DNA from: Moraxella haemolytica
GTDB taxonomy: Bacteria > Pseudomonadota > Gammaproteobacteria > Pseudomonadales > Moraxellaceae
Direction of reading: 5' to 3'
Assembly: GCF_030177935.1 (NCBI RefSeq)
Contig: NZ_CP089974.1
Location: 930,001 to 994,000 of the forward strand
DNA: 64,000 nt
Below, one piece after another: positions 37,401 through 46,270 of this stretch; within the stretch, counting starts at the first letter, position 1, and each line of letters begins with the position of its first letter. The position numbers and the translations under genes are program-made. The notes under the pieces were generated by a model, which had not been told where the DNA came from, ran no database searches, and was given only the letters and a program-made list of their open reading frames with translations.

Positions 37401-38043
37401 CGGATTCATGCTGGCCAGTGAAGATTTGGAGATTCGTGGGGCGGGGGAGATTTTAGGCAAAGAGCAATCGGGTAATATGCAGACCATTGGTTTTGGGCTG
37501 TATATGGATATGCTAGACCGTGCCGCCAAAGCGATTAAATCGGGCAAGACCCCAAGCCTAGAAACACCACTTGATTTGGTCAGTGATATCAATATCCACG
37601 CATCTGCCTTGATACCTAGCGATTATCTAGCTGATGTTCATGAAAGACTGTTGTTCTATAAACGCATTGCCAACGCCCAAGAAACCGATGAGCTTAATGA
37701 CTTAAAAAGTGAGATGATTGACCGCTTTGGTGGTATGCCCACCGCTCTTGCCAATCTGTTTTTGGTACATAAAATGCGAGTACAAAGTATGCCGCTTGGC
37801 ATCACAAAGATTGATGTAACAGGAAAATTACTAACCTTAGAGTTTAAGGCAGATACGCCGATTGATGGACTTGCCATCATTAGGTTGATTCAGTCTAATA
37901 ATGGTTATCGCATGATGGGAGCGACAACGCTCAAACACACCTTTAAAGATGAAAAAGATGTGGCTACAAGGGTAAATGCCGTCTTTGAATTGCTTAAATA
38001 TTTTGAAAATAATTTGGTTGAGATGAAGTTAGCATCGCCTTAA
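34498..38043 (+). CDS. mfd: Transcription-repair coupling factor
   Basis: Large ATP-dependent DNA translocase that removes stalled RNA polymerase and recruits UvrA. Domain order as in Mfd: UvrB-like N-terminal region (to about 350), RNA-polymerase-interacting domain (about 500-570; GSLVVHLSYGIGRYVGL), motor with GDVGFGKTEVA Walker A, DEEHRFGV, TATPIPRTL and RGRVGRS, and a C-terminal TRCF domain. 1181 aa from the ATG at 34498; an earlier in-frame start adds a hydrophobic, family-foreign stretch and is rejected. Confidence 0.96.
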   Translation: MTNITIHTPKLQPNFLTHYQQGNDASLAFWLSDHTKIQNRLHLVICKNQEELQTLASELAFFGVKVHVFADYETLVYDNLSVHQDIISERIELLTHMPTAGVLLVAIQTLMQKITPPSHLLGRFFDLKVGDVFDLAHERIRLDKAGYEAVDNVYVAGEFAVRGSIVDIFVVGQPLPFRLELFDNEIESIKLFNPDTQRTVSQDDLAKLKQDGIFDDAMLPNTAKVEHFRLLPAREFDLDDKETFRQNFASLFPNASARKFELYNDVMSGISPAGIEYYMPLFFELSQWQTQGALFSYLPDDAIVICDDRLSAYHHEFWTQVNERHHSRAFDKDRPILPPDFLYLPSNEFFQSLKNYPRVVFGNQENASAPFKDVITKAVPNLPINHQQDEPLDEFLRFVRGCDEPVLLACESAGRREIVLELLKGKLNTTVVGSFGEFIDKLPTFTDTLAIVVASIERVLWLMGEHGFCVITEAQIFGRQVNHARQRRQNALSQAFLIKSVSEMTEGSLVVHLSYGIGRYVGLVVLDVGEGEQEFIHIKYADDANVYVPITNLALIGRYSGTDSEAVQLSKIGSGKWDKARQKTLTDIYDVAAELLNTQARRNARQGISFDIDMVQYELFASGFDYEETLDQKLAIDAVMSDMKQAKPMDRLICGDVGFGKTEVAMRAAFIAVQAGYQVAVLVPTTLLAGQHEDSFKNRFADWAIKIESLSRFVGKKTQDKALTDLAEGKVDIIIGTHRLLQNDVKFKNLGLMIIDEEHRFGVRHKERIKAIQSDVDTLMMTATPIPRTLNMALSGMQDISIIATPPARRLAIKTFVAEKNEQTIKDAILREILRGGQVYYLHNDVASINSVAENLSKLIPEVRVGVAHGQMAEKELYSVMSEFYHKKTNVLVATTIIETGIDVPNANTIIINRADKFGLAQLHQLRGRVGRSHHQAYCYLFVPSIKGLASDAKKRLDAISRANTLGAGFMLASEDLEIRGAGEILGKEQSGNMQTIGFGLYMDMLDRAAKAIKSGKTPSLETPLDLVSDINIHASALIPSDYLADVHERLLFYKRIANAQETDELNDLKSEMIDRFGGMPTALANLFLVHKMRVQSMPLGITKIDVTGKLLTLEFKADTPIDGLAIIRLIQSNNGYRMMGATTLKHTFKDEKDVATRVNAVFELLKYFENNLVEMKLASP

Positions 38044-38085
38044 GATGTATAAATATTTAACAATGTTCAATAACAGGTAGATTTG

Positions 38086-38094
38086 TGCTACAAT
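38086..38094 (+). promoter_or_regulatory. Extended -10 element upstream of the HIT gene
   Basis: TGCTACAAT (TGN plus TACAAT), 40 bp before the start codon. Confidence 0.4.
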
Positions 38095-38134
38095 GTCCAT
38101 ATTTTAGCATAATTGATAATTAAAGAGAAAAGCA

Positions 38135-38572
38135 ATGTTTCAATTACATCCAACACTTGCCAAGGATACTTTTTTGGTGGGGGATTTTCCCTTATCAACT
38201 GTCAGATTGATAAATGACTGTCAATTTCCTTGGCTTATTTTGGTGCCGAGAGTATCAGGTATCAAAGAAATCTACGAGCTGAATGCTGCCGACCAAGTGC
38301 AGTTCTTACGAGAGTCAAGCTGGGTCTCTAGCCAGATGGCAAAAATCTTTGGTGCAGATAAGATGAATGTCGCTGCTTTGGGCAATCAAGTGCCACAATT
38401 GCATTTTCATCATATCGTTCGCTATCAAAACGACAGCCGTTGGCCAGATCCTGTATGGGGTACGCCAGCCATTCCTTATACTGCTGAAGTTTTGCAACAC
38501 ATGCAACAGACACTAATGATGGCTCTGCGTGGGCATCATGAGATGCCTTTTGATTGGAAGATGAGTGTGTAA
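38135..38572 (+). CDS. HIT domain-containing protein
   Basis: Histidine-triad hydrolase-like protein of 145 aa. The triad region reads VPQLHFHHIVRYQNDSRWPDPVWG: the first His of HxHxH is Gln, as in a recognised bacterial subgroup of HIT proteins sharing the QLHxHHI and DPAWP/GPVWG style. The N-terminal half (LVPRVSGIKEIYEL) is HIT-typical. Probable nucleotide-binding protein; substrate unknown. Own promoter and terminator. Confidence 0.88.
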   Translation: MFQLHPTLAKDTFLVGDFPLSTVRLINDCQFPWLILVPRVSGIKEIYELNAADQVQFLRESSWVSSQMAKIFGADKMNVAALGNQVPQLHFHHIVRYQNDSRWPDPVWGTPAIPYTAEVLQHMQQTLMMALRGHHEMPFDWKMSV

Positions 38573-38585
38573 GTTTTTAAAAACT

Positions 38586-38630
38586 TAAAAAACACCCCAA
38601 AAGCAGTATGTTTTCGGGGTGTTTTTTAAA
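38586..38630 (+). terminator. Terminator of the HIT gene
   Basis: Perfect 14-bp stem (core AAAACACCCC/GGGGTGTTTT) whose loop can pair further through AAAA/TTTT, followed by T and A-rich sequence. It could also serve the opposing gene. Confidence 0.85.
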
Positions 38631-38716
38631 AATAAACGCTAAAAATTATAAAAGCCCATTAACAGAGCTTTTATTTGTGTGTCATTAAAAAGGTATGAAT
38701 TTAACCAAAAGCTAAA

Positions 38717-39115
38717 TTAGTAAGGCTCGTTATAAGCCAAGCTAATTCTTTCATCCGACTGAGTATCTAAAGTGTGCTTTTGGACCTTTTGTACGCTGAC
38801 TTTTGCCAATCCTTGTGATAGTGGGGCAAGTTGAGCAAAAGCCTTTTTACTCAAATCAATACGGTTTGCCTTACCGATACGATCATTGACTCTACAGATG
38901 ATTGACTCGCCTGTTTTCACATTGGTAACTTCAACATGAGTGCCTAAAGCATGATTATTGGAGGCACAAGTCATGTCTTGATTGCTGAATATTTCACCAT
39001 TGGCAGTTTTGCGACCGTTGAATTTATCTGCATAATAAGAGGCTGTAGTTGTCTGTGCATGGGTTATTTGTGCAGCCAAAGTCATCGCTAAAAAAGCACT
39101 GATACAATTTCGCAT
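38717..39115 (-). CDS. RlpA-like double-psi beta-barrel protein
   Basis: Secreted 132-aa protein: signal peptide ending ITHA-Q, then a single DPBB domain with ASYYADKFNGRKTANGEIF, NHALGTHVEVTNVKTG and RVNDRIGKANRIDLSKKAFAQL. This is the RlpA core, which binds or cleaves denuded glycan strands in some species. It lacks the SPOR domain and lipobox of full-length RlpA, so it is likely a free periplasmic protein. Single gene, divergent from pgk. Confidence 0.88.
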   Translation of the reverse strand: MRNCISAFLAMTLAAQITHAQTTTASYYADKFNGRKTANGEIFSNQDMTCASNNHALGTHVEVTNVKTGESIICRVNDRIGKANRIDLSKKAFAQLAPLSQGLAKVSVQKVQKHTLDTQSDERISLAYNEPY

Positions 39116-39431
39116 TCAATACCTATTTGATTAAAATGAACGCTTATTATAATGTATTTGCATAAAATATGCCATAGCCTTGCATTGTATTTACAAAAAA
39201 ATAAATGGTGAGCGTACTTAATGAACCTGACTTTTTCTAAGTCATAAGATGCAAGTTGAGAAAAAAATTGATGAGTAAATTTAAGATTTTTTGCAACGCT
39301 GTTTCATCGTCTTGTAACCATCAATCTGTCAGCTGGTTGCCTATTTTTGTCATTTCGTTTATAATCAATAGAGACTTTAAAGGTATTGTTTTACTAAACA
39401 CTTAACCAAAATTCAACATTAAGGTGATGTT
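39116..39431. other. Intergenic region between the RlpA-like gene and pgk
   Basis: A 316-bp divergent spacer. A TATAAT for the leftward gene lies at 39146-39151 (complement) without a good -35. The rightward pgk promoter is at 39337-39365. The middle is AT-rich with no ORF or hairpin that I can support. Confidence 0.5.
39337..39365 (+). promoter_or_regulatory. Promoter of pgk
   Basis: TTGCCT, 17-nt spacer, TATAAT, giving an mRNA leader of about 60 nt. Confidence 0.6.
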
Positions 39432-40637
39432 ATGACAATCTTAGCAATGCAGGATTTGGATCTGGCAGGTAAGCGTGTACTAATTCGTGAAGATTTGAAT
39501 GTCCCAGTCAAAGATGGCGTTGTTGCTAGTGATGTGCGTTTACAAGCCGCCTTGCCAACCATCAAAGACGCTCTTGCTAAAGGTGCAGCGGTGATTGTTT
39601 GCTCGCATTTAGGTCGCCCAACCGAAGGCGAGCCTGAAGAAAAATACTCTTTACAACCAGTCGCTGATTATCTACAAAAAGCGTTGGACTGTCCTGTACA
39701 TTTTTCTAAAGACTATTTAGAGAATGGTGTTGATGCCAAAGTCAATGAAGTGGTCTTGCTTGAAAATGTTAGATTTAATGCCGGCGAAAAGAAAAATAGC
39801 CCAGAGTTATCAAAGCAGTATGCTAAGTTGTGCGATGTATTTGTGATGGATGCGTTTGGTACTGCTCATCGTGCCCAAGCATCAACCGAAGGCGTGATTC
39901 GTGCTGCCGCTGCTGACGGAAAGCAAGTCTGTGCAGGCAATTTATTAGCACAAGAGTTAGATGCTTTGTCTCGTGCCTTAGATAAACCGCAAGCACCTGT
40001 ACTTGCCATCGTAGGTGGCTCAAAGGTATCGACCAAACTTGATGTTTTGCTTAGCTTGGCTGATATCTGTGATGATATTATTGTTGGTGGCGGTATTGCC
40101 AATACTTTCTTGGCTGCTACAGGGGTGAATGTCGGTGCTTCTTTATATGAGGCTGACCTTGTGGAAACTGCCAAGAGCATCATGACAAAGACTAATATTT
40201 TGTTGCCTAGTGAAGTTGTGGTTGCCAAAAAATCACAAAGCAATTTTGATAATTTCTTAGGCTCGCTAGAACAGGCTGATGCCATCTACAAGCCTGTAGG
40301 TGAGATTGATAGTGATGAGATGATTTTAGACATGGCACCAAGCAGTGCTACTAAGATTGCTGCTGCCATCACCAATGCCAAAACCATTCTTTGGAATGGT
40401 CCTGTTGGTGTCTTTGAAGTGGATAAATTTGGCGAGGGAACAAAAATTTTATCGCTTGCAATTAAAGATAGCAAAGGCTTTAGTATTGCAGGTGGTGGCG
40501 ATACTTTGGCTGCCATTGACAAATACGATGTGGCGTCTGAGGTTAGCTATCTTTCAACAGGTGGTGGTGCGTTCTTAGAATTTGTTGAAGGCAAGGTGCT
40601 ACCAGCCATTAAGGCGTTGGAAGAAGCGAGTGCTTAG
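39432..40637 (+). CDS. pgk: Phosphoglycerate kinase
   Basis: Glycolytic/gluconeogenic kinase between 1,3-bisphosphoglycerate and 3-phosphoglycerate. The signature [16 protein letters not shown] is at residues 14-29, with [45 protein letters not shown] and the nucleotide-binding [12 protein letters not shown] near the C-terminus. 401 aa, normal. pgk-fba order is common; here a lipoprotein gene lies between them. Confidence 0.97.
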   Translation: MTILAMQDLDLAGKRVLIREDLNVPVKDGVVASDVRLQAALPTIKDALAKGAAVIVCSHLGRPTEGEPEEKYSLQPVADYLQKALDCPVHFSKDYLENGVDAKVNEVVLLENVRFNAGEKKNSPELSKQYAKLCDVFVMDAFGTAHRAQASTEGVIRAAAADGKQVCAGNLLAQELDALSRALDKPQAPVLAIVGGSKVSTKLDVLLSLADICDDIIVGGGIANTFLAATGVNVGASLYEADLVETAKSIMTKTNILLPSEVVVAKKSQSNFDNFLGSLEQADAIYKPVGEIDSDEMILDMAPSSATKIAAAITNAKTILWNGPVGVFEVDKFGEGTKILSLAIKDSKGFSIAGGGDTLAAIDKYDVASEVSYLSTGGGAFLEFVEGKVLPAIKALEEASA

Positions 40638-40703
40638 GCTGACCAAAAGATGATTGACGATTGATTTTGTTGGTTATCTTATATTGTTTATTTTTTGTTA
40701 CAT

Positions 40704-40799
40704 TGTTATATAACATCTTGTAAAATCTGACAATTAAAGCTAAACTAGAGCTGACTTAATGCAGTGCTTGATAGATGGTTTGCTGATTATCTACCATCT
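40704..40799 (+). promoter_or_regulatory. Dyads in the leader of the helical lipoprotein gene
   Basis: Two inverted repeats precede the gene: a perfect 12-bp palindrome TGTTATATAACA (40704-40715) and arms AGATGGT (40773-40779) and ACCATCT (40793-40799), the latter 48 bp before the ATG. Either could be an operator or an mRNA hairpin. Seen directly; function not inferred. Confidence 0.3.
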
Positions 40800-40847
40800 T
40801 TATCAATTACAATAGAACAGATGAAAATAACATACAAGGTATCTATC

Positions 40848-41144
40848 ATGAAAAAATTATTACTTATTGCTACTTTGGCTGGCGTTGCTGTTTTGGCAGC
40901 TTGTAGCGATCAGACCAAAGAAAAAGCCGGAGAGACTGTTGAAGCTGCTAAGGCTGACATCGCTGATAAGACAGCTGAAGTCGCCAAAGAAGCAGAAGCC
41001 GCTGCACAAAATACCGCAGAAGCAGCCAAAGATGGCGTTCAAACAGTTGCTGATAAGACTTCTGAAGTTGCTAAGAAAGTCGGTGCTGCTGCAGATGCTG
41101 CTACTAATGCAGAAGCTGAAGTTCCTGAAGAGCAAAAATACTGA
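40848..41144 (+). CDS. Small alanine/lysine-rich helical lipoprotein, 98 aa
   Basis: Signal peptide MKKLLLIATLAGVAVLAAC with a lipobox; Cys about 20. The mature part is one long amphipathic helix rich in Ala, Lys and Glu, with a repeated unit ADKTAEVAK / ADKTSEVAK and AEAAKDGVQTV, recalling LEA-like or YtxH-like repeats. It ends in a charged PEEQKY tail. The start is set by AAGG before this ATG and by the signal peptide; a longer upstream reading is rejected. An abundant envelope stress protein is a guess only. Confidence 0.82.
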   Translation: MKKLLLIATLAGVAVLAACSDQTKEKAGETVEAAKADIADKTAEVAKEAEAAAQNTAEAAKDGVQTVADKTSEVAKKVGAAADAATNAEAEVPEEQKY

Positions 41145-41160
41145 TTCATGCAATACTAAT

Positions 41161-41186
41161 CAAAGCCCATTTTTATGGGCTTTTTT
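41161..41186 (+). terminator. Terminator of the helical lipoprotein gene
   Basis: Stem AAAGCCCAT/ATGGGCTTT, 4-nt loop, T6. Confidence 0.88.
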
Positions 41187-41236
41187 GATGATTGTCTTGG
41201 AATTGGTAGTTTTTTACTGATAAATATTTAGATTTT

Positions 41237-41245
41237 TGCTATAAT
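41237..41245 (+). promoter_or_regulatory. Extended -10 promoter element of fba
   Basis: TGCTATAAT, 37 bp before the fba ATG; no strong -35 at ideal spacing. Confidence 0.5.
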
Positions 41246-41282
41246 ACATTATTTTATCAATGTTAACCATCTGGAGAGAAAT

Positions 41283-42317
41283 ATGGCACTTGTATCTTTA
41301 CGCCAGTTACTAGACCATGCAGGTGAATATGGCTATGGTCTGCCTGCCTTTAATGTCAATAATTTAGAGCAAATGCGTGCCATCATGATGGCGGCGGATA
41401 AAACCGACTCTCCTGTGATTGTGCAAGCATCGGCAGGGGCAAGAAAATATGCAGGTGCACCATTTCTACGCCATCTCATCCTTTCTGCTGTAGAGGAATG
41501 GCCACACATTCCTGTTGTCATGCATCAAGACCATGGCACTAGCCCAGCGGTATGCCAACGCTCAATTCAGCTTGGCTTTAGCTCGGTAATGATGGACGGC
41601 TCACTAAAAGAAGATGGTAAGACGCCTGCCGATTATGATTACAATGTTGGTGTTACTCGTGAAGTTGTTAAGATGGCCCATGCTTGCGGTGTGTCGGTTG
41701 AAGGTGAAATTGGTTGCCTAGGCAGTCTAGAGACAGGCATGGCTGGCGAGGAAGATGGTGTGGGTGCAGAAGGCGTACTGGACCACAGCCAACTATTGAC
41801 TTCAGTAGAAGAAGCTCGTCAATTTGTTGCCGATACGAATGTGGATGCTCTTGCCATTGCAGTGGGCACTTCACATGGTGCCTACAAATTCACTCGTCCA
41901 CCAACAGGCGATATTTTGGCTATTGACCGCATCAAAGAAATTCACGAAGCTCTACCAAACACCCATCTTGTGATGCACGGTTCAAGTTCTGTGCCACAAG
42001 AATGGCTACAAATCATCAATGAAAATGGTGGTCAAATTGGCGAAACTTATGGTGTACCAGTTGATCAGTTGGTTGATGCCATTAAACACGGCGTACGCAA
42101 AATTAACATTGACACCGATTTGCGTTTAGCCAGCACAGGTGCAATCCGCAAATTCTTAAATGACCACCCAAGCGAGTTTGACCCTCGTAAATATCTACAA
42201 GCTTCAATCACAGCAATGCAAGACATTTGTGTGGCTCGCTATGAGGCATTTGGTGCAGCAGGGCATGCTAGCAAGATTCGCCCAATTTCTCTTGAAAAAA
42301 TGGTTGAGTACTACTAA
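41283..42317 (+). CDS. fba: Fructose-bisphosphate aldolase, class II
   Basis: Zinc-dependent aldolase splitting fructose-1,6-bisphosphate. Metal and catalytic motifs: VVMHQDHG (catalytic Asp/His region), [20 protein letters not shown] and [10 protein letters not shown], then [12 protein letters not shown]. 344 aa matches the class II subtype with the Calvin-cycle-like long form. Own promoter and terminator, 139 bp from the preceding lipoprotein gene. Confidence 0.96.
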   Translation: MALVSLRQLLDHAGEYGYGLPAFNVNNLEQMRAIMMAADKTDSPVIVQASAGARKYAGAPFLRHLILSAVEEWPHIPVVMHQDHGTSPAVCQRSIQLGFSSVMMDGSLKEDGKTPADYDYNVGVTREVVKMAHACGVSVEGEIGCLGSLETGMAGEEDGVGAEGVLDHSQLLTSVEEARQFVADTNVDALAIAVGTSHGAYKFTRPPTGDILAIDRIKEIHEALPNTHLVMHGSSSVPQEWLQIINENGGQIGETYGVPVDQLVDAIKHGVRKINIDTDLRLASTGAIRKFLNDHPSEFDPRKYLQASITAMQDICVARYEAFGAAGHASKIRPISLEKMVEYY

Positions 42318-42339
42318 TAATATTTGTATGATGAACCAG

Positions 42340-42374
42340 ATTAAGGGCATAATTGAGTTATGCCCTTAATTTTA
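42340..42374 (+). terminator. Terminator of fba
   Basis: Perfect 13-bp stem (core AAGGGCATAA/TTATGCCCTT), 5-nt loop, T-rich tail. Confidence 0.88.
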
Positions 42375-42406
42375 TCATTCATTAAAGTTAATAAGGTTGG
42401 AAAACT

Positions 42407-43030
42407 ATGATGGGACTGATTCAAGGGGTGGTGTGTTATTTGAATGCACCGTTGGCGTGTGTGATGACAGCAAGTGGTGTGGGTTATGAGATTGAGTTGC
42501 CCATACCGTCATTCTGTCAGCTGTCTTTAAATGAACAAACGCAAATTTATACACATTTATATGTTCGAGAAGATGCACAACTATTATATGGCTTTATCCA
42601 AAAACAAGACCGAGATGTCTTTAGAAAGTTGATTAAAATCAATGGCGTCGGAGCAAAAATGGCACTAGCCATGCTATCAACTTTATCCGCCAGCGAACTA
42701 AAGCAGGCGGTAGAGCAAGAAGATGACTCGGCATTGGTTCGTGTTCCTAGTATTGGCAAAAAAACCGCCCAAAGGCTCATCATTGAGCTAAAAGGTAAGT
42801 TGGTAGAATTTGGTGGCGTGGCTGAATTTGGCGGTCATGGGGAGTTTTTTGATGAAAATGTGGTTGAATACAATCAAATGCACATCATTGCTGAGGTAGA
42901 AAGTGCCTTGATGGGGCTAGGCTACAAAGAAAAGGAGGCTCAGCACGCAATCAAGCAAGCTCAGCTTGGACTAGAAACCATAGACATCTCAAGCCTACTA
43001 AAAGCTACTTTAAAACAGCTTGCCAGTTAG
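42407..43030 (+). CDS. ruvA: Holliday junction branch migration protein RuvA
   Basis: Tetrameric DNA-junction-binding protein that loads the RuvB motor. Domain I OB-fold starts MMGLIQGVV, aligning with the MIGRLRG start of the family, so the first Met is kept. Two helix-hairpin-helix motifs: LIKINGVGAKMALAML and LVRVPSIGKKTAQRLIIEL. Domain III is at about 155-207 (ALMGLGYKEKEAQHAI). 207 aa, normal. No ruvB or ruvC beside it. Confidence 0.96.
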   Translation: MMGLIQGVVCYLNAPLACVMTASGVGYEIELPIPSFCQLSLNEQTQIYTHLYVREDAQLLYGFIQKQDRDVFRKLIKINGVGAKMALAMLSTLSASELKQAVEQEDDSALVRVPSIGKKTAQRLIIELKGKLVEFGGVAEFGGHGEFFDENVVEYNQMHIIAEVESALMGLGYKEKEAQHAIKQAQLGLETIDISSLLKATLKQLAS

Positions 43031-43061
43031 CTAACCAAACTTGGGCTAGGTTGCTTTATTT

Positions 43062-43946
43062 TTATTTTGCTTGTATGTCAGCAATAGATAGCAAATCTAG
43101 TAACGCCTGAGTGCTTGCTGAACGAGTTAGATTTGGGTTGGTAACTACACCTAGATGACGCTGTAGCTCAATGTCATCTGCCATGTCAATTTTAACCAAA
43201 TCTTGATTGATGAGCGTCTCTGGCAATACCGACCAACCCAATCCGATGGATACTAGCATACGGATAGATTCTAAGGGGTTGGTGGTCATGGTTGCATAAG
43301 GACGCAGGTTACTGCGGTTGAACTCAGCTAAGGTAATCTGACTGGTAAAAGTATTTGCTGCAGGTAGTATGGCGGGGTGATGGGCAAGCTGAAGTAGCGT
43401 AACCCCGCTCTTTTGGGCAAGTGTACTTAAGGTGCCTGTTACAAAGTATAGTGGGTCTGACCATAAGGTGTGGTAATTCAATCTTAAATCATAGGTCGGC
43501 GGTAGTGTCAAAAATGCCAAGCTAACATCACCATCAAGCACGGCTTTATGTGCTTCTTCAGAATCCATGAACTGCACTTCTAGTTGCACTGTGGGGTGCA
43601 TCTGAATGAAGCGTTTTAGTACAGGAGCGAGATGGTGCAAGCCGATGTGATGACTTGTGCCGATGACTAGCCGACCACTCACCGTTTCTTTGGAATGCTG
43701 AAGACTGGAACGACAGGATTCATAATCCTCTAGCCATTTTTTGGCATAAGGCAACAGCTCATGTGCTGCAGGGGTGGCAATGATGCCACGACCAATGGTA
43801 TCAAATAACGCCACTCCGAACTCGCTTTCAAGATTCTTGATGCGTTTACTTACCGCAGGCTGCGTAATAAATAGTTTCTCTGCCGCTCCAGATATACTTC
43901 CTGTTTGCATGACGGTAACAAAAGTTGTTAAATTGATGGTATTCAT
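43062..43946 (-). CDS. LysR-family transcriptional regulator, divergent from leuC
   Basis: 294-aa LysR-type regulator. Winged helix-turn-helix at about 1-60 (FVTVMQTGSISGAAEKLFITQPAVSKRIKNLESEFGVALFD) and a co-inducer-binding domain at about 90-290 (GRLVIGTSHHIGLHHLAPVL). It is transcribed away from leuC, with 256 bp between the two starts and a LysR-box palindrome near the leuC promoter. This suggests it senses a leucine-pathway intermediate, but the effector is not known. Confidence 0.9.
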   Translation of the reverse strand: MNTINLTTFVTVMQTGSISGAAEKLFITQPAVSKRIKNLESEFGVALFDTIGRGIIATPAAHELLPYAKKWLEDYESCRSSLQHSKETVSGRLVIGTSHHIGLHHLAPVLKRFIQMHPTVQLEVQFMDSEEAHKAVLDGDVSLAFLTLPPTYDLRLNYHTLWSDPLYFVTGTLSTLAQKSGVTLLQLAHHPAILPAANTFTSQITLAEFNRSNLRPYATMTTNPLESIRMLVSIGLGWSVLPETLINQDLVKIDMADDIELQRHLGVVTNPNLTRSASTQALLDLLSIADIQAK

Positions 43947-44121
43947 GATAAATTCCTGTAAATAACTATGCCTATTTTAATAAAAAAAAGTTTGTAAATA
44001 AATAAAAATTTTATATTTTTATCAATTGGTCTGGTATGCTGCACAAGAATGCGTATTTTGGCATAAAAAATGGTAAAATAAATAATGAATAATTCATTCC
44101 ATAATTTTTTTAAAATATAAA

Positions 44122-44144
44122 AATGATAAATTAGATTTATCATT
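44122..44144 (+). promoter_or_regulatory. Palindromic operator upstream of leuC (LysR-box form)
   Basis: Perfect inverted repeat with 10-nt arms (AATGATAAAT at 44122-44131 and ATTTATCATT at 44135-44144) around TAG. It contains T-N11-A in an interrupted dyad, the LysR binding form. It overlaps the expected -35 position of the TGCTATAAT promoter just downstream. A smaller dyad (AATGAAT A ATTCATT) lies at 44084-44098. Confidence 0.62.
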
Positions 44145-44150
44145 AACCTA

Positions 44151-44159
44151 TGCTATAAT
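44151..44159 (+). promoter_or_regulatory. Extended -10 promoter element of leuC
   Basis: TGCTATAAT, 43 bp before the leuC start. The -35 (TTAGAT at 44131-44136) is poor and lies inside the palindrome, as expected for a promoter that needs an activator. Confidence 0.6.
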
Positions 44160-44202
44160 AAAATCATTCATAACCCAGACCATGATTAATTCGGAGAGAA
44201 CA

Positions 44203-45636
44203 ATGGCAGGCACCAATTCACCAAAGACGCTTTATGATAAATTGTGGGACGACCATTTGGTCAAACAGCGTGATGATGGCTCATCGCTTATCTATATTGA
44301 CCGCCAATTATTGCACGAGGTAACCAGTCCGCAGGCGTTTGAGGGCTTGGCTTTGGCAAATCGCACCCCTTGGAGATTGTCGGCGAATATTGCAACGCCT
44401 GACCATAATGTCCCTACCTCACCCAAAGAGCGTGCAGAGGGCATATCAGGCATTGAAGATGACATCTCTCGCATTCAAGTCAAAACGCTTGATGATAACT
44501 GTAGAGCTTTTAATGTCATGCAATTTGGCATTAATGATGAGCGTCAGGGCATTGTGCACGTGGTAGGACCAGAGCAGGGTCTGACCTTGCCTGGCATGAC
44601 GGTGGTGTGTGGCGATAGCCATACTGCAACGCATGGAGCTTTGGGTTGTTTGGCACATGGTATTGGTACTAGTGAAGTTGAGCATGTGCTTGCCACTCAA
44701 TGCTTGGTTGCCAAAAAAATGAAAAATATGCTTGTGCGTGTTGATGGTAAATTGGGCAAAGGTGTAACCCCTAAAGATGTGATTTTGGCAATTATTGGCA
44801 AGATTGGCACGGCAGGCGGAACAGGCTATGCGATTGAATTTGGCGGTCAGGTATTTCGTGATATGTCCATTGAGGGGCGTATGACTGTATGCAATATGGC
44901 GATTGAGGGCGGTGCTAGGGTTGGTCTTGTGGCAGTAGATGATAAGACGATAGACTATGTCAAAGGTCGTCCTTATGCCCCAACCGGCGAGAATTGGGAG
45001 CGTGCAGTGGCATATTGGCAGACCTTGCATTCTGATGATGACGCCCATTTTGATACAGTGGTGGTAATCAATGGCGATGAAATTGAACCACAAATCTCAT
45101 GGGGGACTTCGCCTGAAATGGTCATTCCTGTATCTGCTAATGTGCCAATGCTTGATGACGCACGAGACGATGTCCAAAAAAGCGACTGGGCAAGAGCTTA
45201 TCAATACATGGGGCTAACAGGCGGTCAATCTTTGAGTGATATTGCTCTTGACCGTGTATTTATTGGCTCTTGTACCAATTCTCGGATTGAAGATTTGCAA
45301 GAAGCTGCTAAAATTGTCAAAGGCAAAAAAGTCGCTCCCACGATTAAGCAAGCGATGGTAGTGGCAGGCTCTGGACTTGTCAAAAAACAAGCTGAAGAAC
45401 AAGGCTTGGATAAAATCTTTATAGAGGCGGGGTTTGAGTGGCGACAGCCGGGCTGTTCAATGTGTCTTGCGATGAATGCTGATAAGCTACAAGCAGGCGA
45501 GCATTGTGCCAGCACATCTAACCGTAACTTTGAAGGTCGTCAAGGTAATGGCGGTCGTACGCACCTTGTTAGCCCTGCTATGGCAGCGGCAGCGGCAATT
45601 CATGGGCATTTTGTGGATGTCAGAACAGTTGCTTAA
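44203..45636 (+). CDS. leuC: 3-isopropylmalate dehydratase large subunit
   Basis: [4Fe-4S] isomerase of leucine synthesis, acting with LeuD. Aconitase-family motifs: [28 protein letters not shown] with the first cluster Cys, and [10 protein letters not shown] with the other two. 477 aa. The start at [18 protein letters not shown] is chosen because GGAGAG precedes it and family members begin with this sequence; an in-frame ATG 21 bp upstream is rejected. Confidence 0.97.
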   Translation: MAGTNSPKTLYDKLWDDHLVKQRDDGSSLIYIDRQLLHEVTSPQAFEGLALANRTPWRLSANIATPDHNVPTSPKERAEGISGIEDDISRIQVKTLDDNCRAFNVMQFGINDERQGIVHVVGPEQGLTLPGMTVVCGDSHTATHGALGCLAHGIGTSEVEHVLATQCLVAKKMKNMLVRVDGKLGKGVTPKDVILAIIGKIGTAGGTGYAIEFGGQVFRDMSIEGRMTVCNMAIEGGARVGLVAVDDKTIDYVKGRPYAPTGENWERAVAYWQTLHSDDDAHFDTVVVINGDEIEPQISWGTSPEMVIPVSANVPMLDDARDDVQKSDWARAYQYMGLTGGQSLSDIALDRVFIGSCTNSRIEDLQEAAKIVKGKKVAPTIKQAMVVAGSGLVKKQAEEQGLDKIFIEAGFEWRQPGCSMCLAMNADKLQAGEHCASTSNRNFEGRQGNGGRTHLVSPAMAAAAAIHGHFVDVRTVA

Positions 45637-45706
45637 TGCAGTTAGGCAGTTCATTATCACATGGACTGCCTTACCAAATATCGTCAAATTTTAAAAGGAG
45701 CTGAAT

Positions 45707-46240
45707 ATGAACGATTTATCTTTAAACCCTTATTTGGAAGTCCGCCAACCCGCCCAACCACAAGGCGAAATGGTATTAAAATGTGCCGACATTAGCGAAG
45801 GTAGCACGCTATCAAGCGACTATGTCGCCAATATTTGGGGCTACACAGGGGGCAATGTTAGCCCAGAACTAAAATGGGAAAATGCTCCAAGCGAAACCAA
45901 GAGTTTTGTGCTGACCATGTATGACCCAGACGCACCAACAGGCTCAGGGTTTTGGCATTGGAATGCGTTTAATATTCCTGCTGATTGGACTGAATTACCA
46001 AAAGGTCAATCTAATGATTTTGGCAATGGCGTTTTGGAATTAAAAAATGACGCAGGATTGGACGGCTTTATTGGGGCATTTCCCCCGCAAGGCGACAAAC
46101 CGCACCGTTATATTTTTACCTTGTACGCCTTAAATGAAATGCTAGATTTACCAACCACGATTAGCCCTGCGGTATTGGGATTTAATTTAAATGGTAAAGT
46201 GTTGGCAACAGCAAGTTTGACGGCTTATTATAGCTGGTAA
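45707..46240 (+). CDS. YbhB/YbcL family Raf kinase inhibitor-like protein (PEBP)
   Basis: Small cytoplasmic phosphatidylethanolamine-binding-fold protein of 177 aa. Family signature: SPELKWENAPSETKSFVLTMYDPDAPTGSGFWHWNAFNIP, then PPQGDKPHRYIFTLYAL. Anion-binding Asp and His residues (DPDAP; PHRY) are present. Biological role unknown in most bacteria. It lies between leuC and leuD with an AAAAGGAG site and may be co-transcribed, but no link with leucine synthesis is known. Confidence 0.92.
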   Translation: MNDLSLNPYLEVRQPAQPQGEMVLKCADISEGSTLSSDYVANIWGYTGGNVSPELKWENAPSETKSFVLTMYDPDAPTGSGFWHWNAFNIPADWTELPKGQSNDFGNGVLELKNDAGLDGFIGAFPPQGDKPHRYIFTLYALNEMLDLPTTISPAVLGFNLNGKVLATASLTAYYSW

Positions 46241-46270
46241 GTTTAAATTAAAAGATAAAATAAAAGTAAT

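Noticed and set aside
44446-45093. A 215-codon open frame on the minus strand of leuC
   Set aside because: Antisense to conserved leuC with His/Ile-rich shadow composition and no ribosome site.
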